From the NCBI GenBank assembly GCA_002803225.1, contig NXFV01001944.1:1-16059 (forward strand): a stretch of DNA of 16,059 nucleotides. Reading direction: 5' to 3'. Position numbers and translations under genes: made by a program. This DNA is from Gamarada debralockiae. Lineage: Eukaryota > Ascomycota > Leotiomycetes > Helotiales > Hyphodiscaceae. Shown here in pieces: positions 8,584-16,059 of the stretch (its first letter is position 1; each line of letters starts with the position of its first letter). The notes beneath the pieces are model-generated. The model saw only the letters and a list, made by a program, of their open reading frames with translations, searched no databases and was not told the origin of the DNA.

Positions 8584-9705
8584 CTAACCTTTCCCAGTGA
8601 CTTCCAACGGCCAACGGATCTCAAATCGCCACGGTTCATCCAAAAGGTCTGCCGCCAACAAGATCAGAGACCGGCCGTAGCCTTTCAGCCACCAGACCCT
8701 ATTCAACCGATCCAAGATGACACCGTAATGAGCGAGGATAACGAGAGAGATCTGGTCGGCTTCCAACAGAAGATCGAGGAATTGAGCATCTATCAGTATA
8801 GGCCACGCGAGAATCGCAAAGCCATCCCGCACAGCAGTGCATGCATTGGATACATCGACTAGGTGCTGGACGGCGGCCAACTTCATAGACAAAACCTCAT
8901 CATCGGAACAAGTTCTCTGACAGAGACCGAAGAGCGATTGCAATTGCGCAGGAATCCCGGGGGGCAGTTCCAAAACGTTCGGGGTTTTCTTGTCGGGCTT
9001 CTTCCTCAATAGCGGAGCCAGCTTCCCCTTCTCAATCCACTTTCGTGCCTGTCCTACGATTGCTGCTACGCCACGAATTAACCTGAAGATATCCACAACG
9101 TCAGCCACGGACTTGGCCGTTCGAGTGATGACGAAAATCTGCGAGGCAAAGGAGAGGATGGCTACGAGTGAGGACAGGGCGAACAGTGCTTCGCAGTTCT
9201 CTTCGGTGATATGGTCCAGGAGCGGCGTAAATTGAGACAAGGCCAGGTGCTTGTGTCTCATGGCAGCTTCTACATATACAGGCCGCTTGCTGGCCGGACA
9301 GCTCTGGATGAGATGGAAGGCGGAGAGCGCCAATACCCCATGCATGAGGAACGGATGAGATAGGGCCAGACGCACGACAGCCGCTCTCACCGCATTGTCA
9401 ACGTCCTTCTCCAAGTCGAGTTCGATGGAGGTGGCAGTGTGCCACTGGTGGAGAAGCTCCAGTTCTAAAAGCGGTAGTGGGCTTAATGATGGAGTCGGTG
9501 GATTCTTGAAATCGGAGAACGTTCCAATGGCGTCCTCTACCTTTGAGCGATGGGAGATGGAGGCCCTCTCACTTCCAAGTGAACATGATAAGAGCCTCTT
9601 TCGACAGCAGCCGCACTCTGGCCATGCTTCGTCACATTTGACTCGGCGCTGCTTACACTGCGCACATCCGTGGTGCGAGTTGGCATGTGAGCGGCGGGAG
9701 GGCAT
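8584..9705 (-). CDS. Zn2Cys6 fungal transcription factor
   Basis: A single-exon gene of 373 residues. The N-terminus holds a complete binuclear zinc cluster, C14-x2-C17-x6-C24-x6-C31-x2-C34-x6-C41, with the usual basic first loop (K-Q-R-R-V-K) and a proline in the second loop (D-E-A-W-P-E). This family binds DNA, generally through CGG-type triplets. The rest is mostly helical and hydrophobic. The segment near residues 83-115 (L-L-H-Q-W-H-T-A-T-S, then L-A-L-S-H-P-F-L-M-H-G-V-L-A-L-S-A-F-H-L) matches the regulatory middle region of Upc2-like C6 proteins, which are commonly about 370-400 residues long. The start is well fixed: an in-frame TGA lies two codons upstream of the ATG. It lies 594 bases downstream of the MFS transporter on the same strand, so it may regulate the transporter and the divergent hydrolase. 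The target is inference. An intron inside the frame cannot be excluded. Confidence 0.88.
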   Translation of the reverse strand: MPSRRSHANSHHGCAQCKQRRVKCDEAWPECGCCRKRLLSCSLGSERASISHRSKVEDAIGTFSDFKNPPTPSLSPLPLLELELLHQWHTATSIELDLEKDVDNAVRAAVVRLALSHPFLMHGVLALSAFHLIQSCPASKRPVYVEAAMRHKHLALSQFTPLLDHITEENCEALFALSSLVAILSFASQIFVITRTAKSVADVVDIFRLIRGVAAIVGQARKWIEKGKLAPLLRKKPDKKTPNVLELPPGIPAQLQSLFGLCQRTCSDDEVLSMKLAAVQHLVDVSNACTAVRDGFAILAWPILIDAQFLDLLLEADQISLVILAHYGVILDRLNRVWWLKGYGRSLILLAADLLDEPWRFEIRWPLEVTGKG

Positions 9706-10299
9706 GCCTGGTCAGGGACCAATAAATCTGGTACAATGCGTGGATAATATCGCTATTCCATCGGTTTATTTGTTGTTTAGGAAGGAGAATCATGCGACAG
9801 CAAATTCGGGGGCGTTTAGTGTTACGATGACTGAAATCGGGATGAAGGAACCCGACTCGCGTAAACTTTTCCAGAAGTGGTATAGTTTTCGAGAATTACC
9901 CTTTTTTCTTTCAGTGGCGAAAGGTCACGGTGTGATGAAAATGAAATGGCTTGCACACAAGTCCTCGTTATAGGGGGATATTCTATCCTACTGCTTCAAG
10001 GTGGAGGTAGCCAATGCCCACATGGCCTTTGTCTGAGCATATATGTGGGGAACACAGGGAAAGAATTGATAATGACATTGTATAGTACATGACGTGTGCT
10101 GCCTGGAACCCCCCCCCCCCCCCTCTCTCTCCCTTCTGAACAACGCGAGAGTAGAAGTGATATATTAGAGGTGGGTTTATGAAATTCAGTGTAGAGACGT
10201 ATACAAGTACCCAGCAGCCAATTCGCCCATCACGCTTACTTATCCTGTATACATCCAGTCTCAAAGCGTAGTGTCTCTCCCTGCACTTGAACTTCCTTA
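9706..10299. promoter_or_regulatory. Intergenic: regulator promoter and transporter 3' end
   Basis: The stretch separates two minus-strand genes, so it should contain the 3' end of the transporter transcript (right part) and the promoter of the regulator (left part). It carries a 15-base C run (10109-10123) followed by CT repeats. No TATA box is obvious close to 9705. No coding sequence is supported. Confidence 0.45.
10109..10133. repeat. Poly-C / CT simple-sequence tract
   Basis: Fifteen consecutive C residues (10109-10123) are followed by alternating T and C to 10133. On the coding strand of the neighbouring genes this is a GA/poly-G tract, which could act as a promoter element of the regulator or could be a sequencing-prone homopolymer. 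Confidence 0.9.
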
Positions 10300-12131
10300 C
10301 TATGTCTCATACTTGCTGACATGAACAATGCGTTGGGTAGCTGTTTCGGTCTTATGGAATCGCCATGGCTTAATCTTCCGCTCAAATAATTCGTCCAGCT
10401 CGGCAGCAGAGCGACTAAACAATATGTCAGCTCATGTCAGTTGAAAAGAATTGACCATTCTCTCAACATACCCAGCTGTCTCAGGAATCAGCAGCCACAT
10501 TCCTATAGTGAAGGGAAGGCCAACGCCGGCATAAAACCAGCCAGTCTTGAGACCCCAATCCCACTTGTTGTCGTTGGTCATATATGGTACAAGGACATTC
10601 ATGATAACTCCAACAACACAAGTGGCCGCGGCACCAAATCCTGCTGTATAGGGTCGAAGACGTTGTGATGAGATTTCGCCAATGTAGCCCCAGCCAGTTG
10701 CCCCGTTTGTTGCTAAGCCAACATCTAAAATTTCGTATTTCAGCTTCTAATTCTGGATCGATGCAGGGGAAGTGGAATTGGGACACCTACTCCAGAAGCA
10801 AGCAAAGAGCACAAAAATATATGTTGAGGCCTTGACCTGATGGACGACGCCGACAATACCAATGGCTACACAAGACGCCCAGGAGAGCGTTGTTCCACTG
10901 CAAGCAAGCCATCTTCGACCCAAACGATCATTGATGAGGACCACGACGATAACAGTAGCTATCTGAATGGACGAAGTGATGACTGTAATAGTAAATGGGT
11001 TATGCAGACCGGCCTGCTGGAAGAAATAGGTGCCGAAAGTGCCGAAAAGAGTGAGCCCGATGAATTGCTGCGTCAAATTCGTCCAAAGGGTGATAACTGT
11101 TCGCAATCCATCAGTCCCTCGGAAGATAGCATACCACTTTTCTCTTCGCTGCTCTGCAGCAACAGTACGCTCGTGGTCGACAGCCAGATACAAGATCTGG
11201 AATTGCTGCTCTACATTGTAGTTCTTGACCCCACGATTTAATTTGAGAAGTTCCTTTTTGGCTCGCTCCATTTTACCGGCATTCACACACCACGCAGGCG
11301 ATTCAGGGATGCAGAGGTAGATGATGAGCATGATGCCGATCTGAGCCCACTGGGTGTAGATGGGGTTCAAGTAGTTCTTGGGATTGTGTGTGTTCAGGAC
11401 TTGAAGAGCAACGTGGGCGAAAAAGGCACCCAAGGTCCACCAGAAACTGTAGCACATCAACAAAGCACCTCGGATTCGGACGGGAGCGACTTCTGAAATG
11501 TAGGTCGGTATCGTGGACTGAAGACAACCGACGCCGATTCCAGCAAGGAGTTTAGCGACGAGCCAGGACCGCCACGACCTCGCGAGACACTCTGTGAGCA
11601 CGCTGAGGACAAGGATGAACCAGTATGTATACATAGCGACCTTTCTGCCATACCTGCTCGACAAGAACGGCAGGCTGGTCATGCCAACGATTTGACCGAC
11701 GGACATAATAGAGCTCCAAGCGCTGAGGATAGGTGAGGCGAGCGATTTCGCACCATTCTTTCCAACCTCAGTCGCGAATCGCCCGACGAAGCCTTTGTTG
11801 GCGATGATGCTGGCGTTGATACTGGAGTGCAAGTGTTAGTATCATGAGTGGATATTCTCATTGACGCTGAAGACGATTCATTTGTAACTGACCCAATCTG
11901 GTATCCATCGGTAGCGGCACTGAAGGCGGCGGCAAAGCATATGAAAGAGCAGAGTCTAAAGGTATTCACGGTCTCCCATAAACTTAAAGTCTCATACCCA
12001 GAAAGGGCCTGGCCCTTCGTTACAGCTTCCGCAACCGCTTCGGATGGTTTAAGTGCATCGTCGCCCGTAGTTTCTATGTATTCGACAGGGCCAGTAGTTG
12101 GCTTCTCTGGGATCATCTGGGTAGACACCAT
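10300..12131 (-). CDS. MFS sugar transporter, maltose/alpha-glucoside permease type
   Basis: Four exons, joined by reading GT..AG introns in phase: 12131-11893, 11821-10791, 10724-10472 and 10414-10300. Introns are 71, 66 and 57 nt with donors GTCAGT, GTAGGT and GTATGT. The product is 545 residues, the normal length for fungal sugar-porter MFS proteins. Family marks in order: first membrane helix from about residue 60 (C-F-A-A-A-F-S-A-A-T-D-G-Y), R-Y-G-R-K at 136-140 after helix 2, S-E-V-A-P-V-R-I-R-G at 189-198, P-E-S-P-A-W at 252-257 ending helix 6, a charged cytosolic loop at about 260-320, D-R-L-G-R-R at 378-383, W-G-Y-I-G-E-I-S-S-Q-R-L-R at 435-447, and P-E-T-A-G-R-S at 504-510. The 435-447 block resembles fungal maltose/alpha-glucoside proton symporters, but the substrate cannot be fixed. 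The start at 12131 (M-V-S-T-Q-M) is preferred. An upstream in-frame ATG at 12251 would add an extra hydrophobic stretch atypical of the family. The gene is divergent from the hydrolase at 13479. Confidence 0.92.
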
Positions 12132-12344
12132 GGCAGCAGTGATGAGACTTAGAATGGTAAGGATGAAGATTGCGATACTCTGCGAAGCCAGGGAAAAGGG
12201 AGTAGATCTCCTCCTTTTGAGCTGGCCCAGGGTGGCCCAAAAGGTTAACAAGCTTGGGATGAAAGCGTTCTTTCAAACCCGACTATAACCTGACATATAG
12301 AGCTTGGGACGAATGATCTTGGCCCGGTGAGGGGAACCCCCTTG

Positions 12345-12923
12345 TTAGTCTGACTGCAAATTCCGGGTGCTCGTGCTCTCTAGCCACTTCTGGGGTACTT
12401 TCCGGGGCTCCACGTTTTGTTTCTTTTGTTCTTTGGCTCTTTCATGCGCGTATCCAACAGGACAGGCTTCGTGACTGGCTGAGGCATCCACCATCTGCAC
12501 CTTAACATTGATCCGAGGATAGCGGAGAAGAAGAGCTGTTGGTCAACTTCCCCGTCGGCTCGGTCGATGATTACTACCTTCTCCCGAAGCATGTAATGAC
12601 TGTCAGCGTATATCCCACTTGAGGCGGCGAGAGCCATCCCTAAATGTGACCCATTCCCCCAAAGGTGGCTCATTCAATAGAATATCTTTCGCGTTGAGAT
12701 ACCCCGGGCCGTTGTACGGGGTCACACCAAGAATCCTGAACAACAAACCGTCGTTATTCGTATTATCCTTTCCCATAGCGGCGGGGAAGTGGGAATTCAG
12801 CTCGTGGCATCATTGCACCGAACGAATAGACGTGGCTGGCAGCGCATTGATAGTACCTTCCGTAATATCCTGACAAGCGACTCAATTTGGATAGCGGTTG
12901 ATTCTTTGCTAACTACGAGTCAT
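12345..12923 (-). pseudogene. Coding-like frame with five internal stops, unrecognised
   Basis: One minus-strand frame from ATG 12923 to TAA 12347-12345 (193 codons) has stops only at 12911, 12884, 12812, 12605 and 12545: one TAG and four TGA. The longest open stretches are 68 codons (12809-12606; A-A-M-G-K-D-N-T-N-N-D-G-L-L-F, G-V-T-P-Y-N-G-P-G-Y-L-N-A-K-D-I, E-W-V-T-F-R-D-G-S-R-R-L-K-W-D) and 65 codons (12542-12348; I-N-V-K-V-Q-M-V-D-A-S-A-S-H-E-A, ending in a Lys/Gln-rich tail). The composition looks like real protein and no frameshift is needed, which suggests a gene killed by point changes (CGA or TGG to TGA, CAG to TAG). Five stops in 193 codons is only about half the chance number, so this could be coincidence. 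Overlapping frames are also open for 80-100 codons. No family is recognised. Confidence 0.3.
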
Positions 12924-13355
12924 GGTGTTGTGACCAGCAACAACTGGCACCGCATAAGGTTTAAAGCCCGAGACAATTTTACAGCTACGTTTATATTGTT
13001 CCTCTTCATTTCCTCTCTATACATTAGTTAATGGTCTTGTTTAATCCACTTTGATCTTAGTTGGCCCTCTCTAAGTTGAAATTAACTAGATATCCTTTCC
13101 TACATTTTAACCATTGTGTCGTACTCTATTAGATCCCAGTTCTGCTTTGGGACAGTATGCCGTAGTCCTGGGATACTACCCTTGCAAATCTCTTTTCCTA
13201 ACAACGACAGGGGCTAGTGTTGTCACCTGCTCCCAATGTCAGAGAGGGATAGTACTCCTTCTTCAGTTGCGGCGATGAGGGGTAAATCCTTGCGGAACAA
13301 CTTTGTAAACGAGATCTTTTAAACTGAGATACCCAGTCAGTGTTATCCTGGTATT

Positions 13356-13363
13356 TATATAAA
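13356..13363 (+). promoter_or_regulatory. TATA box of the hydrolase gene
   Basis: TATATAAA lies 116 bases upstream of the ATG at 13479, a usual distance for a fungal promoter. Transcription would start about 30-60 bases downstream. An ATG at 13375 is out of frame with the gene and lies so near the box that it is probably not in the mRNA. Confidence 0.6.
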
Positions 13364-13478
13364 GGCTCACAAGAATGCCTACTTCTCAAGTCTATTTTAC
13401 TGAATTCAGACGATTCGACAAAGGAGAGAGCGAAAAAGTACTTCCACACCTGCAATTGGGTCTTCGTGCTTCGACAAA

Positions 13479-15401
13479 ATGCGCTTCACTCAGGGCCTTG
13501 TCATCACCCTTCTCAACACGATCGCTTATTCAACCGAAGGAGCATCTAACCCCCTTTCAAGATCCAACATTGGCCGGAAAGACAGTATTCCTCCTCCACC
13601 AGCACCGGAACCAATTGAGGTCGTTTCGCTCCCGCTACCACCTGTGTTGCCAGTCGACAACGATGGCACATGCACCCTGGAGATTAATCCACATGGGACT
13701 GGGTGCATGAGCAAAGATTCCTTCTTCCAAAGTGGAAACTTTTTGCCGGATGATAATCATGTCGTTGCTATCTTGAACTTCACTGGAGCCCCAGCCGCCC
13801 CAGATCCGGCCAGTATTTATACTGGCTTGCAGGTGATCCTGGTCAAGGCCGATGGTACCGCCTTTCCAAACGGTGACCCGTGGAAGTGCATCACCTGCGG
13901 AGTGTCAGCGAAGAATATGGTTGGGAGTACCTCCTTATCTACCTATCCTCAGGCGTTCAAGGATGGCAAAAGGGTCATAGCTGCTTATAACGTTGTTGAC
14001 TGTGGCGATGCGCAACTTTCTGATGCAGACTGCACACCGGACAAAGTCCACATCTACCCTATCCGCTGGAATGTTGAGCCAGACGGATCAGGGCCAGGGG
14101 GGAGCATCCGGGAGATCCGTCTCCACCCAGATAATGTGCACCTTGGGTTCAACTCCTACACATTTTCGGGCAACACCTTGGGAGAGTTCGCCTACTTCAG
14201 CCGTTTGCAGTTCAATCCATCGCCTACTATTGGAACTCCCCTCAGTCCACGGTATGACTTGGTCAATGTTACCATGCTCTACAGTGCAGACGGTCAGGAA
14301 TTATTCGCCGCGGACGGCGACCAGCTGATTTTCAACCCAGATGCCCTCAGAGTTGGCGAGTTTCGCGGCTTCACTGGGCTTGGGAATGAGGTCACGTACT
14401 TGGGGTCACCGGTCGAATCGGGCAATTTCGATGTTTTCGCTGCCGACCTCACCACCGGGAAGGTCAGACGGATAACCAGCGATACTGGGTATACCGACCC
14501 GCTTGATGTTTCCCCCGACAGCCAATGGTCTGTCGTCTTGACCACCCTTGAAAGCCACCGCATGGAATTCGTTTCTGGTATGCGCGGTGTTCCACCCTTC
14601 ACAGATATGATCACTGTAGGCACTTGTGCCTCTATTCGGAATAATGGCAACCGTCGATTCTTCCAGCCCTGGCTCCTCGACTATTATGGCTCTCGTGGTA
14701 CCTATAATGGCCAGATGATTAATTCCGCTGGCGATGGAAGTCCTGGCAGCATCAACGACCCCAATTGGAATGCAGGCGCTGACCCCAAGTGGTCCCACGG
14801 TGGCAACAAAATCGCGTATTTCCAGGCTCTGGTTGTCCCTCCTGAATGTGGAGGTGAGAATCCAATCCCTTGTCCCAACTCTACGGAACCTGGTGGACGG
14901 CTCTATCGTCTGATGCTTGCTACCCTCACCAACCGCACGCCACTCCAACCGCCGCCAGTCGAGCCCGTCTCCGACGTGATTCCATGGGGCACTCCATACG
15001 TCCCTGGCAGCTCTGCTGCGGCCCCCACCGCTGCCCCGCTGAATGGCAGCTATACCTTGAGAGGCAAGAAATCCGGCTCTGCTTATGCGACGTTTATGTG
15101 GGATCGCTCCAACACGTATATGAAGAGCGTTGCGGTGATCTATGACAACTACTCGGACGAAGGCACACATTTCATTTTTGGGCATGAGAATGTGACCACC
15201 AACCCCCTCAACATAACGTCAACTCGACTTGATTGGTACTCTGACCTCATCTCCTTCGGCGAGAACACCAGCACCAAGATCACTAGCCCGGGTGGATTTC
15301 ACGTCGTGGACGACGAATCATTCTCCATATTCGAAGCAAATGGTACATTGACGACAGCTGTTGGCGCGGTAGTATACAAGCAACCAGTTAATGGGGGCTG
15401 A
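13479..15401 (+). CDS. Secreted saponin-hydrolase-like glycosidase
   Basis: An intronless gene of 640 residues. The N-terminus (M-R-F-T-Q-G, then L-V-I-T-L-L-N-T-I-A-Y-S) is a signal peptide, with cleavage likely near residue 22. A Pro-rich linker at 37-59 (P-P-P-P-A-P-E-P-I-E-V-V-S-L-P-L-P-P) precedes the body. From about residue 62 on, the protein matches what I know of fungal soyasaponin hydrolases (Neocosmospora and Aspergillus enzymes of about 610-640 residues that remove glucuronic acid from soyasaponins to release soyasapogenol B). Marks are S-G-N-F-L-P-D at 85-91, N-F-T-G-A-P-A-A-P-D-P-A-S-I-Y-T-G at 100-116 and P-W-K-C-I-T-C-G at 134-141. TolB-like propeller repeats appear at S-P-D-S-Q-W (345-350) and P-K-W-S-H-G-G-N-K-I-A-Y (436-447). 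At least nine N-glycosylation sequons (for example N100, N263, N467, N485, N522, N557, N571) fit a secreted protein. The natural substrate here is unproven. The gene is divergent from the sugar transporter. Confidence 0.85.
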   Translation: MRFTQGLVITLLNTIAYSTEGASNPLSRSNIGRKDSIPPPPAPEPIEVVSLPLPPVLPVDNDGTCTLEINPHGTGCMSKDSFFQSGNFLPDDNHVVAILNFTGAPAAPDPASIYTGLQVILVKADGTAFPNGDPWKCITCGVSAKNMVGSTSLSTYPQAFKDGKRVIAAYNVVDCGDAQLSDADCTPDKVHIYPIRWNVEPDGSGPGGSIREIRLHPDNVHLGFNSYTFSGNTLGEFAYFSRLQFNPSPTIGTPLSPRYDLVNVTMLYSADGQELFAADGDQLIFNPDALRVGEFRGFTGLGNEVTYLGSPVESGNFDVFAADLTTGKVRRITSDTGYTDPLDVSPDSQWSVVLTTLESHRMEFVSGMRGVPPFTDMITVGTCASIRNNGNRRFFQPWLLDYYGSRGTYNGQMINSAGDGSPGSINDPNWNAGADPKWSHGGNKIAYFQALVVPPECGGENPIPCPNSTEPGGRLYRLMLATLTNRTPLQPPPVEPVSDVIPWGTPYVPGSSAAAPTAAPLNGSYTLRGKKSGSAYATFMWDRSNTYMKSVAVIYDNYSDEGTHFIFGHENVTTNPLNITSTRLDWYSDLISFGENTSTKITSPGGFHVVDDESFSIFEANGTLTTAVGAVVYKQPVNGG

Positions 15402-15627
15402 AGTTCTGGAGGAAATACTCACGCCCTGGAGACAACCTAAGGTTACAAAAAGGACAATATGGCTCTGTCGTTTGATACTTCCAACGACATTCATAAATTT
15501 TGATTCGTCATTTTGGTTTTGGATTCATGGCTGTTGGAGGAGGGTTGTATGTACATCCTAGACTCAACTGTTTCTTCCTAATTCCTTAGTAACATCCAAA
15601 AATGTACGTAATGTAGATAATCTACTA
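15402..15627. terminator. 3' region of the hydrolase gene
   Basis: About 225 bases follow the stop codon. They are AT-rich around 15490-15510 and 15580-15620, as expected for fungal 3' untranslated sequence and polyadenylation sites. No perfect AATAAA is seen. ATGTAGAT at 15611-15618 is mirrored by ATCTACAT at 15631-15638, a small inverted repeat at the boundary with the next fragment. Confidence 0.35.
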
Positions 15628-15804
15628 TTAATCTACATCGTCTCCCCAGCCGTCTGCATCTGCGAAGTCTGCCTGGGTGGCCACGTTTAGTATGGGACGT
15701 TTGTATGGGTATTGGCATCTTGGCTTTCTACTAGCTGCAAGTGTGTTGCAAACCTTAGTTATGTCCTGCAAACACTCTGGGTTGGTCTGTGCTGTGATGT
15801 GCAT
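15628..15804 (-). pseudogene. C-terminal coding-like fragment, unrecognised
   Basis: The minus strand encodes 58 residues from ATG 15804 to TAA 15628. They include C-L-Q-D-I-T-K-V-C-N-T-L-A-A-S, a basic K-P-R-C-Q-Y-P-Y-K-R-P stretch, and an acidic tail A-D-F-A-D-A-D-G-W-G-D-D-V-D before the stop. An acidic tail ending at a stop is typical of a true protein C-terminus. The frame is open a little further upstream to a TAG at 15823, where TTTTTACTAG could be a splice acceptor, so this may be the last exon of a gene extending to the right. It lies 226 bases from, and convergent with, the hydrolase. I do not recognise the family. Confidence 0.35.
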
Positions 15805-15825
15805 TAGTGTTGCAATGCTAGCCTA

Positions 15826-16059
15826 GTAAAAATTTGGGGGCGGGGTTCTCCCTAAGGGTAAGCGAGCTTGACTCGTGAACAAGAGATTAGCGAGTTTTCG
15901 GCTCTTCAGGATAACCTTGGAGCGACAACCAAACCAAAAAATTTCGAGGCGGTAAACACCCAACATTCACTTTGCCTGTGATGATGCCGAGGCGCTAGAA
16001 GAGTCAGCAACGTTCGTATTTCCTTGGTGAATACAATTGGCAAAAAAAAAAAAAAAAAA
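15826..16059. other. Right edge, unassigned, ending in 18 A residues
   Basis: No complete gene is seen. A minus-strand frame reads N-V-A-D-S-S-S-A-S-A-S-S-Q-A-K before a stop at 15967-15969. It could be the C-terminal end of a Ser/Ala-rich protein entering from the right, but it is too short to support. The window ends in 18 consecutive A residues (16042-16059), either a homopolymer at a contig end or a true A-tract. Confidence 0.35.

Larger units (their letters stand above)
12132..13478. promoter_or_regulatory. Shared 1.35-kb intergenic region between divergent transporter and hydrolase
   Basis: The transporter is read leftward and the hydrolase rightward from this region, so it should contain both promoters. 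CCG-N5-CGG (12709-12719) and CCG-N7-CGG (near 12512) are triplet pairs of the kind Zn2Cys6 proteins bind. SYGGRG matches for the carbon-repression factor CreA occur at 12390-12395, 12402-12407, 12702-12707 (reverse) and 12781-12786. These motifs are short and about this many are expected by chance, so they are only suggestive. The region also contains the coding-like, stop-interrupted minus-strand frame at 12345-12923. Confidence 0.45.

Noticed and set aside
9395..9973. Open plus-strand frame of 192 codons over the start of the regulator
   Set aside because: More than half is the antisense of the zinc cluster and following coding region, and the rest is in the promoter. It has no domain pattern.
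12132..12251. Longer N-terminus for the transporter, starting at 12251
   Set aside because: The extra 40 residues form a Lys/Arg then hydrophobic stretch not usual in sugar-porter proteins, whereas the start at 12131 gives a normal hydrophilic cytosolic N-terminus before the first helix.
11848..12288. Open plus-strand frame of 146 codons over exon 1 and intron 1 of the transporter
   Set aside because: It is the shadow of the transporter's first exon. The minus-strand reading gives a continuous MFS protein with correct splice sites.
13133..13174. ATCCCAG ... CTGGGAT inverted repeat as a structured RNA or operator
   Set aside because: Seven-base arms with a 28-base loop are expected by chance at this scale, and nothing else around supports a function.
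13375..13710. Upstream overlapping frame before and inside the hydrolase gene
   Set aside because: Its ATG is only about 12 bases after the TATA box, so it is probably not transcribed, and it is out of frame with the hydrolase.
14406..15185. Open minus-strand frame of 259 codons opposite the hydrolase
   Set aside because: It lies wholly antisense to a gene with clear family identity and has Arg/Gly/Val-rich, low-information composition typical of the reverse strand of a GC-biased coding region.
15628..15830. Helitron 3' end suggested by ACTAG on the minus strand
   Set aside because: There is no convincing hairpin just upstream of CTAG and no Rep/helicase sequence. A splice acceptor explains the motif as well.

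Overview
The window looks like nuclear DNA of a filamentous ascomycete (Pezizomycotina), most likely an Aspergillus/Penicillium-type fungus. The evidence is short spliceosomal introns (57-71 nt, GT..AG), a Zn2Cys6 transcription factor, a maltose-type sugar transporter, a secreted saponin-hydrolase-like protein, and transposon relics with the mark of repeat-induced point mutation (RIP: CpA/TpG almost gone, TpA abundant). The genus is inference; no rRNA or marker gene is present.

Left part, 1-7600: a transposon graveyard. Positions 1-1652 are very AT-rich and hold the decayed gag/protease end of a Ty3/gypsy element read on the minus strand, with its LTR at 1653-1937. Positions 2072-3526 are a Tc1/mariner-type element with about 40-bp terminal inverted repeats and a stop-riddled transposase on the minus strand. 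A solo LTR of the same family as the first LTR lies at 5556-5756 between perfect 5-bp target duplications. Between and after these are gene scraps: exon-like pieces near 4145-4330 and 4691-4890, a proline-rich fragment with one stop at 6034-6309, and the N-terminal end of a fungal STAND/NLR-like protein at 7105-7227.

Right part, 8584-15401: three intact genes. A Zn2Cys6 regulator (8584-9705, minus) and a four-exon MFS sugar/alpha-glucoside transporter (10300-12131, minus) lie in tandem. The transporter is divergent, across a 1.35-kb intergenic region, from a secreted 640-residue saponin-hydrolase-like beta-propeller enzyme (13479-15401, plus). My inference is a small catabolic or detoxification module: the enzyme cleaves sugar (glucuronic acid in the characterised soyasaponin enzyme) from plant saponins outside the cell, the transporter imports a released sugar, and the regulator may control both. 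The 1.35-kb intergenic region also holds a coding-like but stop-interrupted minus-strand frame.

Right edge, 15402-16059: a short acidic C-terminal coding-like fragment on the minus strand (15628-15804). The window ends in an 18-A run, which may be a contig end.
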